DNA of 64,000 nt from an uncultured Muribaculaceae bacterium (GTDB lineage: Bacteria; Bacteroidota; Bacteroidia; Bacteroidales; Muribaculaceae), in NCBI GenBank assembly GCA_947626355.1, contig CANQRV010000003.1, positions 40,970-104,969 on the forward strand, read 5' to 3'. The position numbers and the translations under genes were made by a program. Under the pieces are notes generated by a model. That model ran no database searches, was not told the origin of the DNA, and worked only from the letters and a program-made list of their open reading frames with translations. Shown here in pieces: positions 51,475 to 60,360 of the stretch (the first letter of the stretch is position 1; each line of letters starts with the position of its first letter).

Positions 51475-52095
51475 TTATTCCTGAAGGTCTTTGTTTTTGG
51501 AGCGGTGTACCCATATGATGCAGGCCACCGTGATGAGGGCCATCGGGGGCAGGATCATCATGCCGTTGTTCTGATAGCCGTGGTCGTACCACCACTGCGG
51601 GATCACCTGCATGCCGAAGAGCGTGCCGCTCCCCAGAAGCTCGCGGAAGAAGGCCACGATCACGAGGATTATGCCATAGCCCAGTCCGTTGCCGATGCCG
51701 TCGAGAAACGAGGGCCACGGCCTGTTGGTCATCGCGAACGCCTCCAGGCGTCCCATGATGATGCAGTTGGTGATGATCAGGCCGATAAACACCGACAGCG
51801 CCTTGCTCACCTCATAGTTCCAGGCCTTGAGCACCTGGTCGACAATCACCACGAGGGCCGCCACCACCACCAGCTGCACGATGATGCGGATGGAGGTCGG
51901 GATTGTGTTGCGCAACAGCGAGATTATAACGTTGGAGAAGGCGAGCACCGCCGTCACCGAGATGGTCATCACCAGCGCCGGCTCCAGCTTGGCCGTCACG
52001 GCGAGAGCCGAGCAGATGCCGAGCACCTGCACTATCACAGGGTTGTCTTTCGAGAGGGGATTGATCAGCGCCCCAAGGTCTTTGCTTATGTTCAT
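51475..52095 (-). CDS. nqrD: Na+-translocating NADH:quinone reductase subunit D
   Basis: The 206-residue membrane protein matches NqrD/RnfE: DNPVIVQVLGICSALAVTAK carries the conserved Cys region, with GLIITNCIIMGRLEAFAM later. Its start overlaps the nqrC stop by 4 bp. It forms the membrane core with NqrE. Confidence 0.95.
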   Translation of the reverse strand: MNISKDLGALINPLSKDNPVIVQVLGICSALAVTAKLEPALVMTISVTAVLAFSNVIISLLRNTIPTSIRIIVQLVVVAALVVIVDQVLKAWNYEVSKALSVFIGLIITNCIIMGRLEAFAMTNRPWPSFLDGIGNGLGYGIILVIVAFFRELLGSGTLFGMQVIPQWWYDHGYQNNGMMILPPMALITVACIIWVHRSKNKDLQE

Positions 52096-52814
52096 GACTG
52101 CTTACTCTCTTTTAATGTCTTGAAAAATCCGGTGTAGGGCTCCAGGCTCGAGGCGAGCATCTTCTGCACGCCCTGGCTGGTGATAGTGCCGCCGCTGATG
52201 GCGTTGACGTAGGCGCGCCCGTCGCCGGGCTCCTGCCCTTTCTTCACTACAAGGACGCTCTGAAACGCGCCGTCGGCCGAGAAGATGTCCTTCCCCTCAA
52301 ACTGATTCTGGAATGCCGGCTTCTCGATTTCCGCGCCGAGGCCCGGAGTCTCACCCTGATGGGCGAAATAGGCCCCGTAGATGGTGTCGCCGTTGTCGTC
52401 GAAGGCCACATAGCCCCAGATCGGCCCCCATAGTCCCGCTCCGTAGACCAGTATGATGTATTTCACGCCCTGGTCGGTGGTGCATTCAAACACCGGGAGC
52501 AGACGCTCTCCGGCCGGTTTCTTCGCTTCCGCGCTGACGTTGACGTCGAAGGCGTCGACACCCTTGTCGACCCTCTGCCCATCGGTATTGACGATGAAGC
52601 TGTCGGTGATGTGGTCGGCATAGAGGTCGGCCACCGTCTCGCCCTCTTCCGGCACCAGACGTGCCGCGGCCAGGATCTGACGTTTCGTGTCGTTGGCTAT
52701 GTTGTCGAGCTGCGCCGGACGCAGCGCCTGATATACCACAGAGAGCACCACTCCCACTATGATCACGAGGAGGGAGGCGTAGATTATGGTGTAGCTGTTG
52801 CTTTGCTTGTTCAT
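52092..52814 (-). CDS. nqrC: Na+-translocating NADH:quinone reductase subunit C
   Basis: The 240-residue protein has one N-terminal membrane helix (residues 9-28) and an exported FMN domain. Covalent FMN should sit on Thr210 in ISGGTITSQGVQKM, the ApbE recognition motif (the usual form is SGAT, here SGGT). GLWGPIWGYVAFDDNG and GETPGLGAEIEKPAFQ are also typical of the family. ApbE near the window start could load it. Confidence 0.95.
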   Translation of the reverse strand: MNKQSNSYTIIYASLLVIIVGVVLSVVYQALRPAQLDNIANDTKRQILAAARLVPEEGETVADLYADHITDSFIVNTDGQRVDKGVDAFDVNVSAEAKKPAGERLLPVFECTTDQGVKYIILVYGAGLWGPIWGYVAFDDNGDTIYGAYFAHQGETPGLGAEIEKPAFQNQFEGKDIFSADGAFQSVLVVKKGQEPGDGRAYVNAISGGTITSQGVQKMLASSLEPYTGFFKTLKESKQS

Positions 52815-52827
52815 TGCTTCCTGGGGT

Positions 52828-54021
52828 TTATTGGTTGTTTACTGTGGCTCTGCGAAGCCTCCGGTTGATATTGGCGTTGACCACGCAGTAGTCGATGAGC
52901 GGCGCGAAGCAGTTCATCAGCAGCACGGCGAGCATCGCACCCTCCGGGTAGCCCGTGTTGTAGCATCTGATCAGGATCGCGAGGGCGCCGATCAGGAAGC
53001 CGTAGATGTATTTGCCGGTGTTGGTGCGGCAGGCCGTCACGGGATCTGTGGCCATGAAGACGATGGCGAAGGCGAATCCGCCGAGACACAGCTGCTGGAG
53101 AGGCATGAGATACGTCACGGGGTAGAGGTCGGTGGCGAAGTTATGCGCGAGCACCGACATCAGGAAGGCGCCGACGACGCCGGAGGTGATGATGCGCCAG
53201 CTGGCCATGCCGCTGATCAGCAGCACGCAGAGGCCGATGAGGATGCAGAATGTGGAGGTCTCGCCCCATGAGCCGGGATAGAGGCCGAAGAAGAGGTCGG
53301 CGTTGCTCAGGATGTCGCCGTTGACTCCCGTGAGGTCTACGAGGCCGCTCTGCGAGGAGGCAAGCTGGCCAAGCGGAGTAGCTCCGCTGTAGCCGTCCAC
53401 TGCCGCCGTGTCGCCGAGGTTGACAAACACCTTGTCGCCGCTCATCTGCGCCGGATAAGCGAAGAAGAGGAAGGCGCGCGTCACCAGCGCCACGTTGAGG
53501 AAGTTGTAGCCTGTGCCTCCGAACACCTCCTTGGCGAAGATCACCGAGAAGGCCACGGCCACGGCCAGCATCCAGCATGGCGTGTCGACGGGGCATATCA
53601 TCGGGATCAGGATGCCCGACACGAGGAAGCCTTCCTGGATCTCGTGCCCACGCAGCTGCGCTACCACGAATTCGATGCCGAGGCCCACGATGTAGGCCGT
53701 GAGGATCTGGGGCAGCACTGCCCAGAACCCGAAGAAGAAGAGCGAGAAGAGGTTATGGTCGGCTGTCCCCGTGGCGAGGGCATGCTGGTATCCTATGTTC
53801 CACATTCCGAAGAGGCAGCAGGGCAACAGCGCGAGCACCACGGTGATCATCGTGCGCTTCGAGTCGTTGCTGTCGTGGATGTGCACCCCCGACTTCGATG
53901 TCTCGTTGGGTGTGAAAAGGAATGTATAGAAGCCGTCGAACACCGAGTGGAGCTTGCTCAGCCTGCCACCCTTCTCGAACTGGGGCTTCATGCCGTCGAT
54001 TTTCTTTTTTAATCCTTTCAC
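52828..54021 (-). CDS. nqrB: Na+-translocating NADH:quinone reductase subunit B
   Basis: From GTG 54021 the product is 397 residues, starting VKGLKKKIDGMKPQFEKGG as in other Bacteroidales NqrB. It has about ten membrane helices and a covalent-FMN Thr215 in GYSGATPLGQL. It holds riboflavin and FMN and is the Na+ channel subunit. The frame is open farther upstream, but that part has no family similarity. Confidence 0.95.
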   Translation of the reverse strand: MKGLKKKIDGMKPQFEKGGRLSKLHSVFDGFYTFLFTPNETSKSGVHIHDSNDSKRTMITVVLALLPCCLFGMWNIGYQHALATGTADHNLFSLFFFGFWAVLPQILTAYIVGLGIEFVVAQLRGHEIQEGFLVSGILIPMICPVDTPCWMLAVAVAFSVIFAKEVFGGTGYNFLNVALVTRAFLFFAYPAQMSGDKVFVNLGDTAAVDGYSGATPLGQLASSQSGLVDLTGVNGDILSNADLFFGLYPGSWGETSTFCILIGLCVLLISGMASWRIITSGVVGAFLMSVLAHNFATDLYPVTYLMPLQQLCLGGFAFAIVFMATDPVTACRTNTGKYIYGFLIGALAILIRCYNTGYPEGAMLAVLLMNCFAPLIDYCVVNANINRRLRRATVNNQ

Positions 54022-54061
54022 GTTGGTTGTAAATGTTGGGTTGTTGCTGTTGTTGTATGGT

Positions 54062-55390
54062 TTATGAAAGCTCCTTGCGCAGGTAGTCGAGGCCATCCCT
54101 CACTGTCTTCTGGAGCTCCTCTTTCGAGGTGTCGACAAATTCCGGAAGCGCGAAGTCCTCGGGCGCCACTTCGTAGATGCCGAGCTTTTCCATGCGGTCG
54201 ATGTCGCGGGCCATGATGGCCTTGAGCAGGTATTCGGGATAGATGTCCATCGGGAACACCTTGTCGAATTCGCCGCTGAGGATCATGGCGCGGTGGCCTC
54301 CCTTCACGCGGGCGTCGAAGTCGTATTTCTTGCCGAGGCCGCGCAGGAAGGCCGGAAACGTGCGCTTCACGCTGAACTTGCGGGGATTCATCGAGGCCCA
54401 GCCCATGAACTCGTCGGCGTCGCTGCCCTCGGGGAGGAGTGTCACCTGGCGGTAGGGATAGCGCAGGAATCCCTGCAGGTCGGACTTCACGCCGGTGAGC
54501 ACATTGCCAGAGATGATGCGCGTGGCCTCAACGCTGCCGGTGATCTCCGAATGCAGCAGTTCGCCGATGGCCACGCCCACGAGCGTCTCCATGAGGCGCG
54601 GGTTGGCGGCGGCGGGACCCGTGACGGCCACCACGGTGTCGTAGCTGATTCCCTTGCCGGAGTAGAGCATGCCGATGCGGGCTGCCGTGGCGGCGTCGAG
54701 CGTCCATACGGTCTCACCCTTGTTGACGGGCTTGATGCCGGCGATCTGCACTCCTACGTTGCCTGCGGGATGCGGACCCTCGAATTCCGTCACCACGGCC
54801 GTCTTCGACGTCAGCCCGCTGCCGGCCCTCACCGAAAGGTAGACCTTGCCGGAGGTGAGCCTGGCGAGCGTCTCGATGCCTTTCTCGAGATAGGGAGCGA
54901 GCTTCTCGGAGAGGAGCTCCGGGGCAAGGGGCGCCGAGTCGAAGGCCGTGATGAAGATGTCGCGGGGAGCGACTCCGGGAGCCGGCACGATGTCGTAGGG
55001 CCTCTGGCGCATCATGGCCCAGAGCCCGGAGGCCTGGAGCGTCTTCACGATGGCCTCGGGCTGCGCCGTGGTGTCGAAGCTCTCGCTCCCGTCGCCCTCG
55101 CGCCTCACGCTGACGTATTCGATCTTGCGGCGCTCGCCGCGCTTCACGTCGTCGACGCTGCCGGCCACCGGCGAGGTCAGGCATATCGCGCCCGACACCT
55201 TGTCGATGAGCAGGGGAGTGCCTGCTTTCACTTTGTCGCCCGGCTTTACGGCCGCCTTCCATATGCAGCCGGGGTAGTCGTCGGGCACAATGCCGAAAAG
55301 ACCCGACGGCTCCGTAGGCAGCGGCCTGCCTCCGGCACGCCCCTCAAGGGGGATGTCGAGCCCTTTTTTTATTTTTATTATGTCTGTCAT
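54062..55390 (-). CDS. nqrA: Na+-translocating NADH:quinone reductase subunit A
   Basis: From ATG 55390 the product is 442 residues. It starts TDIIKIKKGLDIPLEGRAGG and has the lipoyl-like KPGDKVKAGTPLLIDK segment, then DVKRGERRKIEYV. It is the peripheral cytosolic subunit of the pump, first gene of the operon. A 62-bp leader with a hairpin separates it from its promoter. Confidence 0.95.
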   Translation of the reverse strand: MTDIIKIKKGLDIPLEGRAGGRPLPTEPSGLFGIVPDDYPGCIWKAAVKPGDKVKAGTPLLIDKVSGAICLTSPVAGSVDDVKRGERRKIEYVSVRREGDGSESFDTTAQPEAIVKTLQASGLWAMMRQRPYDIVPAPGVAPRDIFITAFDSAPLAPELLSEKLAPYLEKGIETLARLTSGKVYLSVRAGSGLTSKTAVVTEFEGPHPAGNVGVQIAGIKPVNKGETVWTLDAATAARIGMLYSGKGISYDTVVAVTGPAAANPRLMETLVGVAIGELLHSEITGSVEATRIISGNVLTGVKSDLQGFLRYPYRQVTLLPEGSDADEFMGWASMNPRKFSVKRTFPAFLRGLGKKYDFDARVKGGHRAMILSGEFDKVFPMDIYPEYLLKAIMARDIDRMEKLGIYEVAPEDFALPEFVDTSKEELQKTVRDGLDYLRKELS

Positions 55391-55426
55391 AGTGATTGGT
55401 TTGTCCGTTAGGAAGACTATGGGGCA

Positions 55427-55452
55427 CACTTCTCCCGCAAGGGGGAAGTGTT
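55427..55452 (-). promoter_or_regulatory. Hairpin in the nqr leader
   Basis: On the minus strand ACACTTCCCCC, TTGC and GGGAGAAGTGT pair almost fully, right at the expected transcript start and 37 bp before the nqrA ATG. It may stabilise the mRNA. Confidence 0.5.
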
Positions 55453-55459
55453 ATAGCTG

Positions 55460-55491
55460 CAAAATTACTAATAAATGTGAAAACCACCAAA
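55460..55491 (-). promoter_or_regulatory. Promoter of the nqrABCDEF operon
   Basis: On the minus strand TTTG (55491-55488), 20 bp and TAATTTTG (55467-55460) match the consensus. The TTTG is part of the T tract of the preceding terminator. Confidence 0.87.
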
Positions 55492-55529
55492 AAAACGGGC
55501 TGCCGGATTATGGAAATCCGGCAGCCCGT
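55488..55529 (-). terminator. Terminator after the TPR gene
   Basis: On the minus strand ACGGGCTGCCGGAT pairs perfectly with its complement (55495-55508 with 55516-55529) and is followed by seven T. Confidence 0.9.
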
Positions 55530-55568
55530 AAGCTGTTGTCGCCGTTATGGCGTTAATTTGTCATCCTG

Positions 55569-57197
55569 TCAGAGACCCTCTACAAATTTGCGGTAATCCG
55601 CGTTGTCGGGGTCATATTCCAGCACCTTGCTGAAATATTCCTTTGCCTTGGCCTTGTCGTTCTGGGTCAGATAGTAGTTGCCCAGATAGTTATACATCTC
55701 CATGGCGTCGTTCTTGTAGCGTGCGGGATTCTCGCTGGCCTCGAGCAGCGACAGGGCCTCCTGGTAGGCGGGCACGGCGGCGCTCTCCACCTGGTCGGCC
55801 GAAGCCTGCTGCTTGGCGATGTCGCCGGCGATCTTCTTCGGCTTGTAGTGGTTGGGCATCTCCTTGTCGGCCATGTCGGCATACCTGGTTGTCATGTCGT
55901 AGTATCTATTGGCCTCGGCGGCGTTGTCCTTGCTCTGCACGGCTGCGTAGAATGCGAATGTGGCCTGCTGGATGAAGTCGTTGAAGTTGGGCTTCTCCGT
56001 CTTCTGGATATACCCCTCGTAGGCGTCGGCTGCCTGGGGAAGCTTGCTCTCGCCCACATAGGCCATGGCGAGCTGCTTGTTGTAGTTGGCGTTGGTCGGG
56101 TCGTCCTTGATGGCTTCCTCAAGCACAGCCACTGCCTCGTCGGGACGCTTGGCGGCGTTGAACTCCTCGGCGATCAGGATGTAGTCGATCGGGGCGAATT
56201 TATTGGCGGGATTACTCTGGTGGGCCTTGTAGAGGGCCTCGGCCATGGGCAGGAGCTGGTCTTTGAGCGCCGGAATCTGGGCGGCGTTCATAAACTGGTA
56301 GCGGTGCGCCGTGAAGTTCTGCGGATTGGCCTTCAGGAGCTGGCTCGAGTAGTCGTAGCCTTCCTGGTAGTTGCCGCCGTAGAAGAGGAGGAATGCGTAG
56401 CGGTCCTCGTCCTGCTTGAAGTGGTTGGGGTTGTTGATGTATTTGCTGTAGGCCTCCACGGCCTTGTCGAAGTTCTGGTTGTTGTAGTATGCGCTGGCGA
56501 TCTCGCGCTGGCCGAGGGCCGAGTTGGGGTTCAGCTCAAGGAGCTTGCCGAGCATGTTGATGGCATACTGCGGGTTGACCTGGGTGAAGAGGTTGGCGTA
56601 TTTCACGTAGGCTGCCGTGGCGTTGTTGTCGTAGTTGGCGGCCATCTCGTATTTGGCGGCCGAGCCACCCCAGTCCTTGGTGTCTTTGAGCATGTCGCCC
56701 TCGAAGATGTAGATGTCGGGGTTCTTGATATTGGTCTTGCGTGCCTTCTCGAGAGCCTTGTCGATCTGCTTCTGATAGAGCGTCGGGTCTACGTTGTAGT
56801 ACGATCTTGCTATTGCCACCTGCACTGATGCGTCTTTCTTGCCGAGCTTCTCAGCCTGCTTGAAGTTCTGCTCCGCGATCTTGGTGTCGCCGTTCTTTAG
56901 CGACACGTAGCCCAGACCCACAAAGTTGAAGGGATATTCGGGATTGGCCTGCGCGCCTTCGTTGAAATATTTGGCGGCGTCGGTGGTCTTTCCCTCCTCC
57001 ATGGCGATCAGTCCGAGATAGAAGTCGGCGATTGCCTTGTCGGTGCCCGGGTTGTTGAGGTTGCGGAGCAGGAGCTCCTTGGCATTGTTGATCTGGTCGG
57101 CCTTGTAGTATTCCTCGCCTTCGGCATGCGTCTGAGCCACGCCTGAGAGCGCCGCTCCCGCGAGGAAAAGGGATGTTAGAATTAATTTGATTCTCAT
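55569..57197 (-). CDS. Exported tetratricopeptide repeat protein
   Basis: The 542-residue protein has a signal peptide (MRIKLILTSLFLAGAALSGVA) and then TPR motifs through nearly its whole length (for example PEYPFNFVGLGYVSLKNGD, PNSALGQREIASAYYNNQNF, PTNANYNKQLAMAYVGESK). It is probably periplasmic or outer membrane-attached and a scaffold. It comes last in the run ExbB-ExbD-ExbD-TonB-small protein-PstS-like, 65 bp after the PstS-like gene, and may serve the same system. Confidence 0.88.
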   Translation of the reverse strand: MRIKLILTSLFLAGAALSGVAQTHAEGEEYYKADQINNAKELLLRNLNNPGTDKAIADFYLGLIAMEEGKTTDAAKYFNEGAQANPEYPFNFVGLGYVSLKNGDTKIAEQNFKQAEKLGKKDASVQVAIARSYYNVDPTLYQKQIDKALEKARKTNIKNPDIYIFEGDMLKDTKDWGGSAAKYEMAANYDNNATAAYVKYANLFTQVNPQYAINMLGKLLELNPNSALGQREIASAYYNNQNFDKAVEAYSKYINNPNHFKQDEDRYAFLLFYGGNYQEGYDYSSQLLKANPQNFTAHRYQFMNAAQIPALKDQLLPMAEALYKAHQSNPANKFAPIDYILIAEEFNAAKRPDEAVAVLEEAIKDDPTNANYNKQLAMAYVGESKLPQAADAYEGYIQKTEKPNFNDFIQQATFAFYAAVQSKDNAAEANRYYDMTTRYADMADKEMPNHYKPKKIAGDIAKQQASADQVESAAVPAYQEALSLLEASENPARYKNDAMEMYNYLGNYYLTQNDKAKAKEYFSKVLEYDPDNADYRKFVEGL

Positions 57198-57262
57198 TTT
57201 ATATTGTGTTTTCGTTTATATGCTTGCCTCTATGTTGTCTTAACGCAGCTTTGGCGCCGTTA

Positions 57263-58270
57263 TTATTTCACTTCCACCACTCTCGGATTCATGTGGTAGG
57301 GGAGTATGCCGGTGAGCGAGATGATTTTCTGGCCCACAAACCCTGTCATGAACACGTAGAAGCTGTGGACCACGGTCGAGTTGCTGGCCGTCGACACCAT
57401 ATACACCTTTCTCACGAGAGGATATTCTCCTGAGTAGATATACGCCTGATATGGCTTGTAGGCCACCGGGCTGAAGTCGTTGTCGGCGTTCGGGGAGCTC
57501 ACCTTGATGATGTTGACCTCAGTAGTCAGCGAAGGAGCCACCGTGTCGGCCTCGTTCTTATAGCTGTCCATGCGCTGGTCCACGGGCACCTTTCGGGCGT
57601 TCTGCAGGTTGTCGCCCAGCCAGCTCACACTGATGATTCCAAGAGCATCGGGGTCGGTCTTCACCACATCAAACACCGCGGCGTTGTCTTTCTGTCCGAA
57701 GGCCTTGGCTTTGTCGGTGATCTTGGCTCCCTTCGGCAGGAACCTGTCGCGCATGTAGCTTACGGTCGAGGAGGCGGCGTTGTCAAACACGAGTTTGATC
57801 CGGGTGGTGTCGTTGCCGGCGAGCTGGTTCCAGCGGCTGATCTCGCCGTTCATGATCTTTTTGATCTCATCGGTGGAGAGAGCTCCCACAGGATTCTTCT
57901 TGTTGACGATCAGGGCCACCGCGTCGACGGCGATGCATTCCTGACGCACCACCCTCTTATATTTGTCTTTCATGTATTTCACCTGCTCCTTGTCGAGCAT
58001 GCGGGTCGTGATGATCGCCTGGGTCTTGTCGGCGAGAAGGGTGTCGATCACGTCGGTCTCTCCCATATAGAAAGGGATGATCGACGACTCCGGATATGAA
58101 TACTCAAACACCTCTATCTCCTCTTCAAGTATGTTCTTGAAGCCGTCGTCGCAATAGATTGTCGCGCTTCCCTTCGCGTATTCGCCGCGTTTCACCGGCG
58201 TGCAGCCTGTGGCTACCGCAAATGCCAGGGCGAAAAACGCCCCGGCAAGTATCTTTGTCGTCATTTTCAT
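57263..58270 (-). CDS. PstS-like substrate-binding lipoprotein
   Basis: The 335-residue protein has a lipobox (AVATGC, Cys23) and a type II periplasmic binding fold of the PstS kind: GSATIYCDDGFKNILEEEI, VDAVALIVNKKNPVGALS, NGEISRWNQL and SSTVSYMRDRFLPKGA. No pstCAB genes are near. It lies between a small membrane protein and the TPR gene, behind the TonB operon, so it may serve as a sensor or partner of the TonB system instead of phosphate import; this is inference from position. Confidence 0.88.
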   Translation of the reverse strand: MKMTTKILAGAFFALAFAVATGCTPVKRGEYAKGSATIYCDDGFKNILEEEIEVFEYSYPESSIIPFYMGETDVIDTLLADKTQAIITTRMLDKEQVKYMKDKYKRVVRQECIAVDAVALIVNKKNPVGALSTDEIKKIMNGEISRWNQLAGNDTTRIKLVFDNAASSTVSYMRDRFLPKGAKITDKAKAFGQKDNAAVFDVVKTDPDALGIISVSWLGDNLQNARKVPVDQRMDSYKNEADTVAPSLTTEVNIIKVSSPNADNDFSPVAYKPYQAYIYSGEYPLVRKVYMVSTASNSTVVHSFYVFMTGFVGQKIISLTGILPYHMNPRVVEVK

Positions 58271-58290
58271 GCTTCGATGGTATGTTTCTT

Positions 58291-58497
58291 TCAGTTCATT
58301 CCTTTATAGAGCCTGTAGCCGCGCCACACTCCGTAGAGACAGAGCACGCCGCCGACCGTTGCGCTCACCGCCACGTTGTCGATGTTGAAGACATCGAGGA
58401 TAAAAAGCAAGCCGACTGCCAGATACACGATCACCATGAATACGCCGAATGCCAGTCTGCCTCCTTTGGGCATCTGCCCGCCATTATTACCTTCCAT
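58291..58497 (-). CDS. Small membrane protein, two hydrophobic segments
   Basis: The 68-residue protein starts MEGNNGGQMPKGGR and has two membrane helices (FGVFMVIVYLAVGLLFIL and VAVSATVGGVLCLYGVW) ending YRLYKGMN. It lies 20 bp before the PstS-like gene. I do not recognise a named family, though a small protein in this spot appears usual in Bacteroidales TonB clusters. Confidence 0.75.
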   Translation of the reverse strand: MEGNNGGQMPKGGRLAFGVFMVIVYLAVGLLFILDVFNIDNVAVSATVGGVLCLYGVWRGYRLYKGMN

Positions 58498-58591
58498 AAC
58501 TTTTGATTTTATTGAAATTGTCTATATCTTTTTAACAATTCGCGGTCCTGTAAGTTCATCTGCATGCCGTTTTGCAGTCATGGTGGTTGGG

Positions 58592-58624
58592 AAAAGGCCT
58601 GCGTCCTAATGGCGCAGGCCTTTT
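58592..58624. terminator. Terminator after the TonB operon
   Basis: AAAAGGCCTGCG (58592-58603) pairs perfectly with CGCAGGCCTTTT (58613-58624) around a nine-base loop. A and T flanks make it usable from both strands; the TonB gene ends 30 bp upstream of it on the minus strand. Confidence 0.85.
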
Positions 58625-58653
58625 CCTGTCTGATGTTGTCGCTTTGAGGGCGA

Positions 58654-59526
58654 TTACTGGTTCTGGAGCTTGAATGTCACAGGCAGTGTGAAGTAGGAGC
58701 GCACGGCTACACCGTTGTTCTTGCCGGGCTGCCATTTCGGCATCTTCTTCACTACGCGGAGTGCCTCGCGGTCGAGGTCTTTGTCGACTCCCTTGAGCAC
58801 TTCCGCATGACCTACGGATCCATCCTTCTCAACCACGAACTTCACGATTACCCTACCCTGGATATCGTTCTGCTGGGCTGCTTCCGGATAATGCATGTTC
58901 TGGCTGAGCCATTTGTTGAGGGCGGAGGGGCCGCCGGGGAATGCGGCGGGCTGCTCCACAGCCACGAAGATCTCCTCTTCCTTCGGCTTGGCCTCGGGCT
59001 CCGGCTCTTTTACCACAACCTGCTCAACGACTGCCTTAAACTTGTCGGCGTCGTCGGAACCCTCCTGGTTGACAACGCCACGGGCGGTGTTGTCTTCCTT
59101 CTGGGTCTCCATATCCATCACCTCGTTTTTCACCTTGTCGGCGTCAACGATGGCGATCTGGGTCACCTGTACTGTGGCGAGCACCTCCTCGGGCACCTCG
59201 ATCTCGGGCTGCTCGAATTTCTGCTCTTCCACTTCCTCCTCTTCAGGAGCCTCTTCCTCTTCCTGGAGAAGCTCGGCTGCCGCCATCTTCTCTCTCTCCT
59301 CCGCCAGCGCGATGCGGGCCTGCTCGTCGCGATAGTCCGACCACTTGCTGTAGCCGAGGATGAGGAAGAAGACCACGATGAGTCCTATCAGAGTGAACAG
59401 GGCCGCCATGTTGTGGCGTTTGTCGCTGTTCTTACGAAGCTGATATGCGCCGAACTCTTTGTTCTTGTCGGCAAATACCAGGTCGCGCCATTCTTTCGAT
59501 GTTAGATCTACACTTCTTTTAGCCAT
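58654..59526 (-). CDS. tonB: TonB family energy transducer
   Basis: The 290-residue protein has one membrane helix near residues 40-60 (LFTLIGLIVVFFLILGY), an acidic linker rich in Glu and Pro (EEEEAPEEEEVEEQ) and a C-terminal TonB domain (GRVIVKFVVEKDGSVGHAEV, VRSYFTLPVTFKLQ). The first part resembles Bacteroidota TonB paralogues with a cytosolic head (DLTSKEWRDLVFADKNKEFG). It links the ExbB-ExbD motor to outer membrane transporters. Confidence 0.95.
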   Translation of the reverse strand: MAKRSVDLTSKEWRDLVFADKNKEFGAYQLRKNSDKRHNMAALFTLIGLIVVFFLILGYSKWSDYRDEQARIALAEEREKMAAAELLQEEEEAPEEEEVEEQKFEQPEIEVPEEVLATVQVTQIAIVDADKVKNEVMDMETQKEDNTARGVVNQEGSDDADKFKAVVEQVVVKEPEPEAKPKEEEIFVAVEQPAAFPGGPSALNKWLSQNMHYPEAAQQNDIQGRVIVKFVVEKDGSVGHAEVLKGVDKDLDREALRVVKKMPKWQPGKNNGVAVRSYFTLPVTFKLQNQ

Positions 59527-59561
59527 TGTCTTGTCTGCTTTTTTGATTAATAAATCTAACG

Positions 59562-60356
59562 TCAGTCATTATGATGCTTGTTCTGGTAGTCGATCAGCAT
59601 CACTGAGTCGACGCGCGTCATGTTGTCGATCTGATATTTGGAGACGGAGTTGATCTGCATCTCGTCGAGAGCCGACACCAGACCGCCGAACGAGGCCTGA
59701 GGCGTAGACTTGATGATGATCACCGGCTTCTTCAGATTCTCGTTCTTTCTCACCTCGGAGGCTGCTGCGTTGTAGGCTTCCTGGGCTTTCTCGCGGCCGT
59801 CTTTCGTCTCAAGGCTGCCGAAACCGCCGCTGGCGTATTTCTCCTTGAGCTTCTTGATCTCCGCGAGCACTTCCTTGTTGCGGTCCTGGATGATCTTGCG
59901 TATGCCGCGCGCGGTGTGGATACCTGCACTGTTGACCTCATCCGAAAGAAGCTCCGATTTCTGGAGGTTGTTGTTGGCCTCGAGAATCGTGCCGCCAGGG
60001 CCGAACATGCCGGCGTCGCCGCCGGGCTTGCCGAAGTAGTAGTAGACCTCGTTGACCACCTTGCCGTTGACGGAGTCGACATCGAAAGAGCCTTTCTTTC
60101 TCTTAGCGTCGATAATGATGGTCACGGCGTCGTCGGCCGACGCCTGGCTCATGTTCTCGACGTTGTCTACCTTCTCGTTGCTCGGGAGGGCGATGGTGAG
60201 GGTCTGCGATTTGATCATTGTCGTACAGAGCATGAAGAACGTGATAAGCAACATGTTCATGTCGACCATCGGCGTGAAATCCACGCGGATCTGCATTTTC
60301 TTCTGGTGGCTCTTGCCTTTGCCGCCCCCACCGTTATTCTGTTGAACTTCTGCCAT
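59562..60356 (-). CDS. ExbD/TolR family biopolymer transport protein (second copy)
   Basis: The 264-residue protein has one helix near residues 30-48 with the channel Asp in FTPMVDMNMLLITFFML, and a large periplasmic domain. The basic N-terminus (GGGGKGKSHQKK) is cytosolic. It is longer than E. coli ExbD. It follows the other ExbD by 4 bp, and the two probably form a mixed pair in the ExbB ring. Confidence 0.94.
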   Translation of the reverse strand: MAEVQQNNGGGGKGKSHQKKMQIRVDFTPMVDMNMLLITFFMLCTTMIKSQTLTIALPSNEKVDNVENMSQASADDAVTIIIDAKRKKGSFDVDSVNGKVVNEVYYYFGKPGGDAGMFGPGGTILEANNNLQKSELLSDEVNSAGIHTARGIRKIIQDRNKEVLAEIKKLKEKYASGGFGSLETKDGREKAQEAYNAAASEVRKNENLKKPVIIIKSTPQASFGGLVSALDEMQINSVSKYQIDNMTRVDSVMLIDYQNKHHND

Positions 60357-60360
60357 GGTC

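Noticed and set aside
57263..58270. Part of a phosphate ABC transporter operon
   Set aside because: No pstC, pstA, pstB or phoU genes are present on either side; the neighbours are TonB motor and TPR genes.
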